Assembly (NCBI GenBank): GCA_022749755.1
Contig: CM040450.1
Coordinates: 6,996,913 to 7,060,912, forward strand
Source: Azadirachta indica
Taxonomy: Eukaryota > Streptophyta > Magnoliopsida > Sapindales > Meliaceae
DNA length: 64,000 bases
Direction of reading: 5' to 3'
The notes beneath the pieces are model-generated. The model was given only the letters and a program-made list of their open reading frames with translations, ran no database searches and was not told where the DNA came from. Shown here piece by piece: positions 13,391 through 23,884 of the stretch; the first letter of the stretch is position 1; each line of letters begins with the position of its first letter. Position numbers and translations under genes: made by a program.

Positions 13391-16300
13391 CTAAAAATGA
13401 ACAGCTTTGTACCCATCACTGTTAGTCACAAATGTCTCTCTAATTCGGATGAGTCTACTTACTACATTTTTCATGTTAACCCTCTTCTCTGGTAAATCCA
13501 CAGTACAATCCATAGCCAAGCTGAAGATCAGTGAAACACATTGTTCCCTTGCTGCGAAGAAATGTTTTTCTTCTTTCTCTAGCAAACCTGGGTCTGTAAC
13601 TTCAGAGATTGAACAATGTAATAATGAGTCACTAACCCAACTCCTCAAACTCATTTCCTCACCAAAAATTTCATCTGTTGGCTTCTTCTTTGTAAACGTT
13701 TCCATTAGCAAAATACCATAGCTGTAAACATCACCTTTTCTTGATACCTTCCCTTCTCTACCATACTCTACAAATGATATCAATTTCATAGTTACATGAA
13801 TTAGTCAACTTTGACAAGAGAATGAAAAATCAATGACAGAGAAAATTGGAAAAGGACATATGGTTTCCAAGGTTTTGTCAAATATGTACTTTAGTAATTT
13901 GGTACATTTAACGCTAATATTGATTTTAGTAATTGTAGTAGAAATGTAAGTAAACTATCCAAACTGCTAAAAAATTTTAAATGAATGTGCAGTGAGATTT
14001 TTGAAACCAATGAGATTAAAGAATTCATTTGGCCAAACCATAGAGTGCATATGTCCTCTTCGCAAAGAAATTGGTAAGTTCTAATGGGTTGTGATAATAA
14101 TAATGTTAGAATTAAAATTAGATTTATTTAGTTTTCTAGGTTTACTCTTATTTCTATTTTAAGTATGATTAGTCTTTTCCTAGTTTATTAAAGTTTCTAA
14201 GTTTATGAAGATTCTTAATTTATGATGTTTTAAGGACTCTTAAATTAATAAGAATTTCTAATTTATATTTTTTTATTATTTCAGCTTATATAAAGACATG
14301 TTTATGTACTTAATTTATAATTTAAAAGAGTTCAATATAATTTCATTTTCTTCAACATGATGTCAGAGCGAGTTTGATCTTAATTTTGAGAGTTGACTTA
14401 GAAAAATTTTGATAATGATGATCTGTTACCTTATGATGTGATTATTGAGAATAATTGAGTTCTCTACTAAAAAAAATTCTGGAAACTTTAATTCAAGGTA
14501 TGGTATTGTTGTTTGGGCATACTGTTCCCAGGTACTGAGCCGAGTACTGTTCAAGAATTCCTAATATGGCTGCCCCTTCATCTACCCCACTTTGCCTATG
14601 GAAAGGCAGTATAGGCATTATTAGTTTTCTTTGCTTAAGGAAGGACCTACAAGTATTCATCGCCTAAGTAAGGCATTATAAGTATTCTTTGCCTAAAAAA
14701 TAGCACAATTAGTATTTTGCACCTAAAAAAAGACAGTCAATATTTTTTACTTAAAAATAAGGCACAGTCAATATCTTTCATCTAAAAAAAATAGACACAG
14801 TCAGTATTGGTTGCCTTTTGAAGGTACAAGTGGTTTTATCCTATTTTTCGATCGCACTACTACTGTTTTGGGATTTTCTTCTCAATTCGTATTATCTTTC
14901 AAATTCAAGCTTGCTTTACTATCTTGAGTTTGAAGGGAGCGTTAGAATTGAAATTAAACTTATTTAGTTTTCTAGGTTTAGTCTTATTTCTAGTTTAAGT
15001 ATTATTAGTCTTTTTCTAGTTTGTTAAAGATTTCTAAGTTTATAATGATTCCTACTTTATGTTGTTTTGAGAATTTCTAAGTTAATAAGAATTCCTATTT
15101 TATGTTGTTTTATTATTTCAGCTTATATAAAAATATGTCTATGTACTTAATTTATAATTTAAGAGAGTTCAATATAATTTTATTTTTTTCAACAAATACA
15201 TTATGAGATAGTAAGATAGGCTTAGCATTAAACATCGTGCATACTTGAAACTTTGAAATGGAGTTCAGTTTATCTAAAGAAAGAAGGAAAAAAGAGAGAG
15301 TTTAACAAAAATGACCTGGTGCCATATAACCAATTGTGGCAAGTGTCTGCGTTTGTCTCATAGACTCTTCTTTGCCCAAGAGTTTCGCAATGCCAAAATC
15401 ACTCAAATGTGCAACCATGCTTTCGTCTATCAGTACGTTGCTGGGCTTTATGTCACAATGAACAACAGGGATTGAATAACCAAAGTGAAGATATTCCAAA
15501 GCTGATGCAACATCTATCATTACATTCAATCTCTGCAAAATGTCAAGAAAGCAGTTGTCAGAATGCAACCACTTCTCCAAGCTCCCATTTGACATGTATC
15601 CCAATACCAGTGCTTTGAAGTCATTGTTCGAACAACAGCTGATGATTTTGACTAGGTTTCGATGACGAATACTGCCCATCACTTCACATTCAGCTTCAAA
15701 ACTCTTAACTGCTCCATCAAATTCCATGTGGAACACCTTAACTGCAATATCCATCCCACTTGGAAGTACTCCTTTGTAAACTGTGCCGAAACTCCCAGCA
15801 CCAAGCTGGTTGTCTTCGTTAAATCCATTTGTTGCGTGCAACAGTTCATGGTAAGAAATTCTTCTCCATGCTGCTTGTGGATACATTTCAGCATCTTTAT
15901 TTAAGCCCCTTTTTTGACGTCTTCTTGATATGTGGTTGGCAGTAAGGACAACTATTATTGTTAATGCAATAATAATGCTCAGTGGCAAAACAGTAAGCAG
16001 AACAACAGTCTTTGATATTTTGTGAGTTCTGGTTTTGCATGGTACTAGTTGAAGCTTCGGAGAACCACATAATGCATAATTTCCCGTGAATGAGTCAGCT
16101 GAGAAGTTTGGAAAAACTCCTCCAGTAGGAATTTCTCCTTCTAGATGATTGAAAGACAGATTTAGATATTTGAGGTACATGAGTGCTTCCAAGGATTTGG
16201 GGATAATTCCAGAGAGATTATTATTGGACAAATCCAAGAATTCCAAGCTTGTCAAGTCACCAAATGATTTAGGAATTTGACCTTGCAACCTATTATACCT

Positions 16301-19215
16301 TAAAGAGAGATGCTACAGATTTTTTAGGCCTCCGATGCTGGTTGGGATGTTACCTCACAGCCGATTCATCGATAAATCTAAATCAATCACAACCTTCAGA
16401 TTTCCAATTTCTGATGGAACATACCCACTCAGAGAATTTGATGACCAGTTTAAGTGCAGGATAACCTTAAGATTCCACAGAGTTGGGGGCATGGAAATTA
16501 ATTCATTGGAGCCTAAGGAGAGAGTTCTCAGAGATGTGAGATTACCTAAGCATGCAGGTATTCTTCCAGAAAGCTTGTTATCATTCAAGTACAAGTCAGC
16601 CAACCTATCCAAATGACAAAGATCTTCTGGCATGGATCCTTCGAGTTTGTTGTTTTGGAGATACAAACCTTGAAGTTTCTGTAATCTGCCGAGTGTATCG
16701 GGAATTAGTCCTGTCAGCTCATTGTTTCCTAGTCTCACAACTGTCAAGTTGTTTAAGTTGCCAATTTCTTTCGGAATGCTACCTCTGATTTTGCAATAAT
16801 CAATGGAAAGACTTTCCATAGAAATAGAAAAATTCCCAATGGAACTTGGAAAGATCCCATTTATTGGATTTGCTGTTAACTGTACTATTTTTAAATTTCT
16901 GCAACTTGTCAAAGACGATAGAAAGATTAAATCTGGAGTAGAAGATGTCAAATGATTATAAGGTAAGCTGAGCAATTCAAGGCTTCTTAAGTTGCCAAAT
17001 GTGGTCGGAATAAAGCCAGAAAATGAGTTGTATCCAAAGTCAAGAACGGAGAGCTTGGAAATATTCGTAATGGAGCTTGGAATTGTCCCACTGAAATTGT
17101 TACTCGACAAGAAAAGCGCCTCAAGATTTGGAAGACCAAGGTCTATGCTTGATGGAAGAATTCCTGGGAGGTTATTACCAGTAAGTGCTAGTTGTTTCAT
17201 TGTTGAAATGTTGAAGATTGACGTTGGGACGAATCCAACTAAATTGCTGGATTGAAGGCCGAGACCCTCTAGATTAGGAAGATTACCAATTTCATATGGA
17301 ATCTCACCTGCAAAAATAGCAAAAAATGAAGGACAGTGATTTTGTATAATATCATTACACAAGAATCCTCTCTTGTGGACATTCATATTTCTTTAGAATC
17401 CAAATGAAGGACTCTTTTTTACAAATAATTGCTAAAAGAAAAAATATTAACTACACTCTTTATGTATAAGAGTTTCACAATCAATTCATGTTAATTAAGA
17501 GTTTTTTGCCTTTTGGTAATTCATTGTCCAAAGAATTCTGGAAGAGGACTCTGTATATATAACGGAATATTTAATTATTTCAGACAAAATCATTCATATA
17601 CAATGATTGTAGATAATCTGAAATAAATAACTAGATAAAAGTATATGACAGAGAGAAGTTTATATGTATGGTACCTATAAAGTTGTTATAGCCAAGAAAT
17701 AGATGCCTGACAGAAGTCAAGTTCCCTATATCCCTCGGTATGTTGCCTTGGAACTGATTAAATGACAATGAAACATCCTGCAGCTCCTTACATTTCCACA
17801 ACTTGGATGGAATTGGACCAGAAAGCTGATTGTTAGATATGAATAAACCTTCGAAAACAGGAAGATTTTGACACATGTTGTCCAGAAGACCACCACTCAG
17901 GCTATTATTAGAAAGATCAATGTTGGTTAAAGAAGAAATATTGAAGATCTGTGAAGCAATGGACCCTGTTAGGGCATTATTTGGCAGCAATAACAACTCC
18001 AGCTTTGAAAGATTCCCCAGCTCCTGTGGAATTTTTCCTACAAAGTGGGTAATAGAAAAAGAATGAAGTTCAAGGTAAAATCTGTAAAGCGTTACATTCA
18101 ATATTGTTACTTTAAAATGGGATATGTGTATTTATTGGTTAAATTGGTTATCTTCTTTGAATAGTACAAGAAATTTTGGGATTGAATCCTGCTGACATTT
18201 TAGAGTTGGAACGAAGTTTGATTTATGTGTATACAACTATGGATTTAAGAATTCTTATACAATATTATAAATATGTATACTAAGCTGGAGTTTTACATAC
18301 CTTGGAGTTTGTTGTAGCCAAGATATATATCCTTAAGCTCAGTCAAGTTTCCAATTTCTCTCGGAATGGCTCCCGTGAAATAATTCAGTGATAAGGACAA
18401 GGATTGCATCTGTTGGCAATTTGATAATGTGGATGGTATTTCACCGTCAAACATGTTTCCAGATAAAAAAAGGAATTTCAAGCTCGGAAGATAGTTGAAA
18501 ATATTTGCTGGGAGTTGACCAGAAAGTCCATTATTATATCAATTACAAATAATGAAGGCATGTTGAACGTGATGAAAGGGAAGAAACCTGAGAGCTGGTT
18601 ATCACTGCAATCTACTATTTCCAATGAAGATATGTTGAAAATGGGGGATGGCATGGTTCCTGAAAGTTGGTTACTACTAAGATCAAGTTCTTGCAGTAAA
18701 GAAATGTTGGCCAGGGTTTCTGGGATATTCCCAACAAAGTTGTTTCCCTTCAAAAGTAAGTGTTGAAGTTCTGTTAAGGATCCAAACCATGATGGAATCT
18801 CTATGTTGAAGTTATTGAACATGAAATCAATGTATTTCAGTCGACGTAAATGACCCAACTCTTCAGGCAGAAGCCCACAGAAACTGTTGTTTCTGATGGC
18901 TAGGATTTCCAGAAATGACAAATTTCCTAGCTGAAGAGGGATGGTGCCTGTAAGACCAAAGTAGGACATATTCAGGGCTGTAACTCTATGGTGGCGGACA
19001 CTGCAAGTGACACCAATCCATCTACAAACAGAAGAAGTTGTAGACCAATTTTTGGCCAATAAATTGCTGGGATCATGTGTTATATGAGCCTTCAGGGCAA
19101 GAACGGCATATTGGTCTGTGGTAATGTTGGTTACTGCTGCCACAACTGAGGTAAACATCAAAAAATGAACCAAGGGAAACATGATAACAATGATGAAACA
19201 AATGTTTCTCTCCAT
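13391..19215 (-). pseudogene. LRR receptor-like kinase, subfamily XII type, three disabling lesions
   Basis: Four exons: 19215-18301, 18037-17675, 17307-15316 and 13767-13391, joined by GT..AG introns that all keep phase 1. The model is about 1215 codons, normal for EFR/Xa21/At3g47570-like plasma-membrane receptors. Order: signal peptide from Met 19215 (MERNICFIIVIMFPLVHF), LRR N-cap with SVCRWIGVTC, about 24 LRRs, C-cap YALCGSPKLQLVPC, a TM helix (TVVLLTVLPLSIIIALTIIV), then kinase. The kinase shows GAGSFGTVYKG, AVKVF, HCDIKPSNVL, DFGIAK and ATIGYMAP; HCD instead of HRD marks a non-RD kinase, a type common among immune receptors. Lesions: a one-base deletion near 18535 in exon 1, TGA at 16355-16357 and TAG at 16313-16315 in exon 3, where the LRR pattern calls for sense codons. 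The last intron holds a TRIM element. The pieces could be mis-annotated as several short genes. Confidence 0.9.
14104..15194 (+). mobile_element. TRIM-type small LTR retrotransposon in the kinase intron
   Basis: Two direct repeats of about 254 bp, 14104-14357 and 14940-15194, both ending TTCAACA and starting TGTTAGAATT (first base C in the second copy). Immediately after the first LTR, 14358-14370 reads tgatgtcagagcg, close to the initiator-tRNA-Met primer binding site. A purine tract (gaaggga) precedes the second LTR. Flanks aataa (14099-14103) and aatac (15195-15199) fit a 5-bp target duplication with one change. The 582-bp interior codes for nothing and contains about seven degenerate copies of a roughly 30-bp unit between 14600 and 14830 (consensus around cagtattttttgcctaaaaaa). 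Orientation is opposite to the host gene, so its LTR signals would be antisense to that transcript. Confidence 0.85.
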
Positions 19216-20019
19216 GAGAGAAAGTAGGTTGGAGAACATTGACTTATGAGTATACACGCTGTGGTAATACAAGGACAAGCAATTGATACATGGGTGTATA
19301 TGAACATGAAAAATTGGCATAATTTCCAAGAAACTTTGAACAAAGTTACACTGGATAAGGCCTCCAAATATAAAATAGTTTCATAAAATTAAAAAACTCA
19401 GCATTCTTTGTCATTGACAAAAAAGAAAAATACAAATTTGACTTTTGTTATCTCTCACCACTTCCTGCTTGCCATCTCTTACTGGCTACTACTTTCTTGA
19501 TTAGTAGTTTAGTTTTCAGGGTTTTTAAATTAGATCCCCACTATTTTTCAAAACTAGCAAAATCCATAGGTTTCTATAAACCATCACTGACTTGAGTCCT
19601 TGACCAAATTCTTTTGATGCGGTAGGGGCAATAAAAAATGACAATAGAAATGAATTAATTTCTAATGTTTAATCAATGGTAACAAGATTTTTACACTAAA
19701 CTTGCTGCTTCAAATTCCCATGGAGCTAATAAACTACACTTTCTCAAGTGATTTCCAATGCGAACTACTGTTAAAGGCTGATTGAATTACTACAAATTTT
19801 TGGAAACCCATTCCTCGCAAGAACTATTCTACAACAATTCTATCAAAAATTCTGTTTTGAAAATCCGAAATGCTTAGTTTAGAGATATATTCACATCTAC
19901 AGCTGAGCCCTAGCAATATATAAACGCAGAAAAATTATCAATAGATTATGCAGATTACATGCTTGAATAAATGCAAAAATGAAAAATGCATTTACTAGCA
20001 GAAACAATGAGTACGTCAC
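19216..20019 (-). other. Upstream region of the receptor kinase
   Basis: No ORF of note. On the minus strand a TATA-like string (ttttatattt) lies about 150 bp upstream of the chosen Met at 19215, and could be the core promoter. An in-frame Met 38 codons upstream (19329) precedes non-hydrophobic sequence, so I prefer the Met that starts directly before the hydrophobic signal core. Confidence 0.35.
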
Positions 20020-20082
20020 CTTCAAGTAGATCGAAGGAATGCCGCCGACGAAAGCCTCGTCGGAAACCGGGGCCGCTTCCAT
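20020..20082 (-). CDS. Possible orphan first exon, 21 codons, unassigned
   Basis: A short CpG-containing island in very AT-rich DNA. It encodes MEAAPVSDEAFVGG followed by IPSIYLK, then a good donor (TTGAAG|GTGACG on the minus strand). The local composition and donor suggest a real first exon or a leftover of a gene whose other exons are gone. I do not recognise the family. I could not find a second exon before the receptor kinase begins. It could also be a non-translated leader exon. Confidence 0.3.
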
Positions 20083-20124
20083 CGAACGGAAACCCCAGTT
20101 CAAATTTAATGATGTGGGTTGCAA

Positions 20125-22444
20125 ATGTTTTTAACCGTTGGGTATTTTGAATTTACCAAAATTACTCAAGAGTTCAGGAGCATGTATCTCTTGACGCGGG
20201 AAGGAGGGTAAAATGGTCAATTAAAAAGGGTCGAGTTCCGGTCTAATAGAATCTGAAAGAAAATTAGGTGATAGGTTTTTTCAAACTTCTAATTAAAAAT
20301 TAAATCATCATGATCTCACTTTGCTTATTTAATCTTGAACACTATTTTTAAATAATAAAAAAAAAGAAGAAAATACTAAAAAATAAAAGTAATATTATCG
20401 CAAGTCAACTTAAAATTGTTGTTGGATAGTCTATTCAAATTTTAAATTTGGTAATTTTTTTTTTTACTTTTTTAAGGAAATGTCGTTGTAGAAAATTCAA
20501 GAACTTAATAATTTTATACTTCTTCTTAAATAAGTTTTTAGTACCAGTGTGAATTGCATTAATTTTGATAAAGAAATTTTATTAATAAAGTAATTTTATC
20601 ACTTTTAATATGACTTAGGTTTGGTTGGGTATAAAAATGTGATAATTTTTAAATTAAAATTGTTGTTGGGGTTTGCAAACAAGCAAACCCATAATAAGTC
20701 GGACACAAATTTTAGTATTTAAATTTACTTAATTTAACATGATTAATAATGATATTGGTTTAATGTCATTAGTTTATTAGTCGAGTTGTGTCCAGTTTGA
20801 TATTTGTTAGAGATAGTGCCATGAAATCATATGGTTTGTACGCTTTCTAAAGTAAATAAAATTGTTGTTTATTTATACTTATGCACATATTTGATATCAA
20901 TTATGGCAGAAAAACCCTAGTTTATTTATATAACCATAATTTTAATATATATAAGTGTTGTATATATAAGATGATTTTATGGATAATAAAATAAAATAGT
21001 CTGTAACAAATTAATTAAAGTTGGATTTTTAATTAAATATTACTGGTGTGGTTAACTAACAATGTGATAGTTTTATTCGAATTATTGATGTACCAATATT
21101 ACAGTGGAGACATTTTATGTATACTATTATATAAGACTGGACAAAATATAATTTGAATTCTTATATAAGTTTCATTACTAATTGAGAATTCAAATAATTT
21201 CTATAAATGATCATATGCAGATCAATATTAATTCAAAGTAGTAATAAACTTCTATTTATGTCATAGTCTTTTAAGTCATTTATTAAAGTTTTTTCTAAAA
21301 CAAACTCAACACTTGTATCTTAGAAATTTAATAAGATAAATAGTTGTGAATGTGACCTATAGATATGGAATCCATTTTTTCTTGTTGAAAGTCAGAAAAA
21401 AGGCTTCCTTAAATATTAATTCTGCAACTGAACAGTTTGAACGCTTAATTTATAAACTAGTTTATAAATTAACTGTTCATTGGATAATTAATGGAATTTA
21501 AGGATAGAAAAGTAATTAAAGGGGTAAAATAGACAACTAACCTAGTTCTAATTATAAATTGTTTATAGAGCGTTAAACTACATGTAGTGATTATATTTAT
21601 GAACTACTCAAAATTTTCTGAATAAAATATGTTTATAATTTTAAGAGTTTAAATTTAGATTTTTAGTTGAATAATACTAGAATTAATAGATTAGATTACT
21701 TGATTAAAGAGTTTAATTAATCATTTAAATTTATTGGAGCTTGAAATTGTAGATCCATGGATTCCTAATACCAACTCTTAAATCATTGCGGTAAATAATA
21801 TAATAGATAAAATTATTACATTTAATTTACATGTCCAAAAAAAATAGTTTTGTGGAATACTTATTTTAATTTGGATTAAATTAATTAATTAAAAATTAAT
21901 TAATTGGTAAGGTATTTTAGGAAAAATATTTTTTCATTAATATCAAATAATTTAATTTAGCAAATTAAATGGATAATTTTCTTAAGAAATTATCCTCTTT
22001 ATTTTTTTTAAATATTAATTTTGAATTAATAAGAATATCAATTTCATTAGGAGATATTTTCCAAATTTAATTAATTAATATAATTAAAAAATTGTTTTAG
22101 TTGAAAAGGGGTTATTTACAAGAAACAAAAAGAGAAGAAAACCCCTAAGTTTTCTGTTTATGCATTGAGGAAATAAAAAAGAGAGTTTCACCTTTTTCTT
22201 AAAAAGATATAGTAAAGAAGCCTACTTTTCTCTTTATTTTTACTGAAAAATGATTAGTTTGGAAACTATTGATAAAGGAAAACATGCAAAAAGATAATGA
22301 AGAGGTTTCAAGAGATATTTTCTTCTTCTTCTTGATATTTATTTATATTAAAACTATATACTCATATATTTTTGAAATTATACTGAGTAATTTTCCGTTG
22401 TTTACTTTATAATATCGTAACATTATTCTGAACCTGACAACTAT
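20125..22444. other. AT-rich non-coding region, probably decayed retroelement sequence
   Basis: No ORF with recognisable similarity. Composition and content resemble decayed LTR-retrotransposon sequence, continuous with the LTR-like segment that follows, but I found no pair of direct repeats or a primer binding site. Confidence 0.35.
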
Positions 22445-22800
22445 TTCTCTTTAATTTGATTTTTAATTGTAAAAATGTGAAAAAAAAGGTCTTTCACTTA
22501 GTTGAAATTATATTGAGTGTTTGGATTGACCAAACATTTGTAAGGGTCGTAGGATACCATAAATCTTAGGTTGTTTGAGTATTTAGACCTTGTAAGGTTT
22601 AAGAGGTATTCGAAAATCTTCTTTGTTGTAATTTGAAATTTTGTGATATCAATACTTGGTTGTTTAGTGAAATCTTCAATTAGAATAAATGTGGGTCGAG
22701 TGTTTGTCGAATCACTATAAATCTCGATGTGCTTACTCTCCTTAATCTCTTTATCTTTTAATTTTGCACATTATTGATATTGTGGTTGTGTTGGAATTTT
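22445..22800 (+). repeat. Sirevirus-like LTR fragment (+ strand)
   Basis: The order of motifs (aattgtaaaaatgtgaaaa, gtctttcac, cttaggttg, gaaatcttcaa, gaatcactataaatct, ttaatctcttt) parallels the reverse complement of the copia LTR at 39674-40766. It is therefore probably the 3' part of a related but older LTR in the opposite orientation. No primer binding site follows. Similarity is clear in order but low in identity. Confidence 0.4.
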
Positions 22801-22885
22801 AATTTGTAGTAGTTAAATTTTCAGAAACCCAAGTTACCTCTCTTCTTGGGTTGCTTTGTAGTACTTCAATTTGTATCATTCTCGG

Positions 22886-23875
22886 TAGGCTTCAATATTA
22901 TTGGGCTTTTGAATTTAAATTAAGCTTTCGTACTTGTTTTGAATTGCAAGAAGTAATGCCCACCGCATCCTTTGTGTCTTACCTAGTGGTTCGAGAGTTA
23001 TAATGTTGTAACTTTAAGAGACTGACTTGAATTTGAACAAAGGAATCTGCTATTGCCATTGTTTAACTCTACTATTGCTATTATCATACTTGAAAATACT
23101 TAGAAAATACATAGAACACAAATTATAAGTCTATGGTGTGTGTGAGATTAGAAAATACATATAACACAAATTATGAGTCTACAGTATGTAGAGAAGCAAG
23201 CTAGTCACAATACTAATGCAAAGGAACACAATAATTTAATAGAAAATTGCAATTATGAGAAATCAGATCAATATTAAAGAGACTGGTTTACGATGGTATT
23301 CAATATGTTCGTTTGGGATTTAACATGTCTAAGGTTGCAGAAAAGGCATTTTTGAAGTCTAAAATAATTAGGTTGAGGTCAATAAATGTAAGAAAAGTAA
23401 TAGGATGCTAAGGAGTATTGTAAGGCCAAGCTAGATGGTAGAAAAATAGTCAGAAAATTAGCAAAGGTTGCTAGCGTTGTCATGAAGAAGATGATGCTCC
23501 TCAAGGACGCATTCTTTAAGGAATTTAAGCTAATGAAAGTCTCTTATGAACATGGAATCAGGCAATCTTACGTGGAATTGTAATAGAATATGACTACCTT
23601 ATGCAATTCTATTTTAATACAAGTCACCTATCTAAGATAAAAGTTTATCTATAATTTGAATTAGTATAATTTAATCATATTTAAAAGAGGTGTTTAAAAA
23701 CTCATACTTATAATAAAACACTCATTCTAAATAATCTTATTTGAAATAAAATATTTATTTTAATTAATTTTAAGTTAATTAAAATAAGATTTTGAATTTT
23801 TGTGTTTGTTATGCATTAGCTTAATATAATGGATCTTTTGGACCTAAGTACCCCTTAAGTGGACTAGGCCTAAGG
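22886..23875 (+). repeat. R1 dispersed repeat, copy A, left part
   Basis: R1 is my label for an unclassified repeat seen four times in the window (here, 35965-37020, 51245-51735 and inverted at 60060-60330). Shared strings include a block around tgcccaccgcatc...tagtggttcgagag and a later block around ttaattaattttaagttaattaaaataagg. This copy is interrupted by the element at 23885-26980 and resumes at 26981-27110. No ORF is visible. It could be an LTR of an unidentified family. Confidence 0.65.
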
Positions 23876-23884
23876 CATTTTTTT

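Noticed and set aside
13407..13721. 104-codon plus-strand ORF
   Set aside because: Antisense shadow of the last kinase exon, which has clear kinase C-lobe motifs.
14600..14830. Regularly spaced repeats resembling a CRISPR array
   Set aside because: Units are degenerate, there are no unique spacers of constant length, and they lie inside a plant LTR element.
16335..17255. Plus-strand ORFs of 78-93 codons
   Set aside because: Antisense of the LRR exon. The LRR frame on the minus strand explains the open reading.
19216..19329. Upstream Met of the receptor kinase
   Set aside because: The 38 extra residues are not signal-like. The Met at 19215 sits directly before the hydrophobic signal core.
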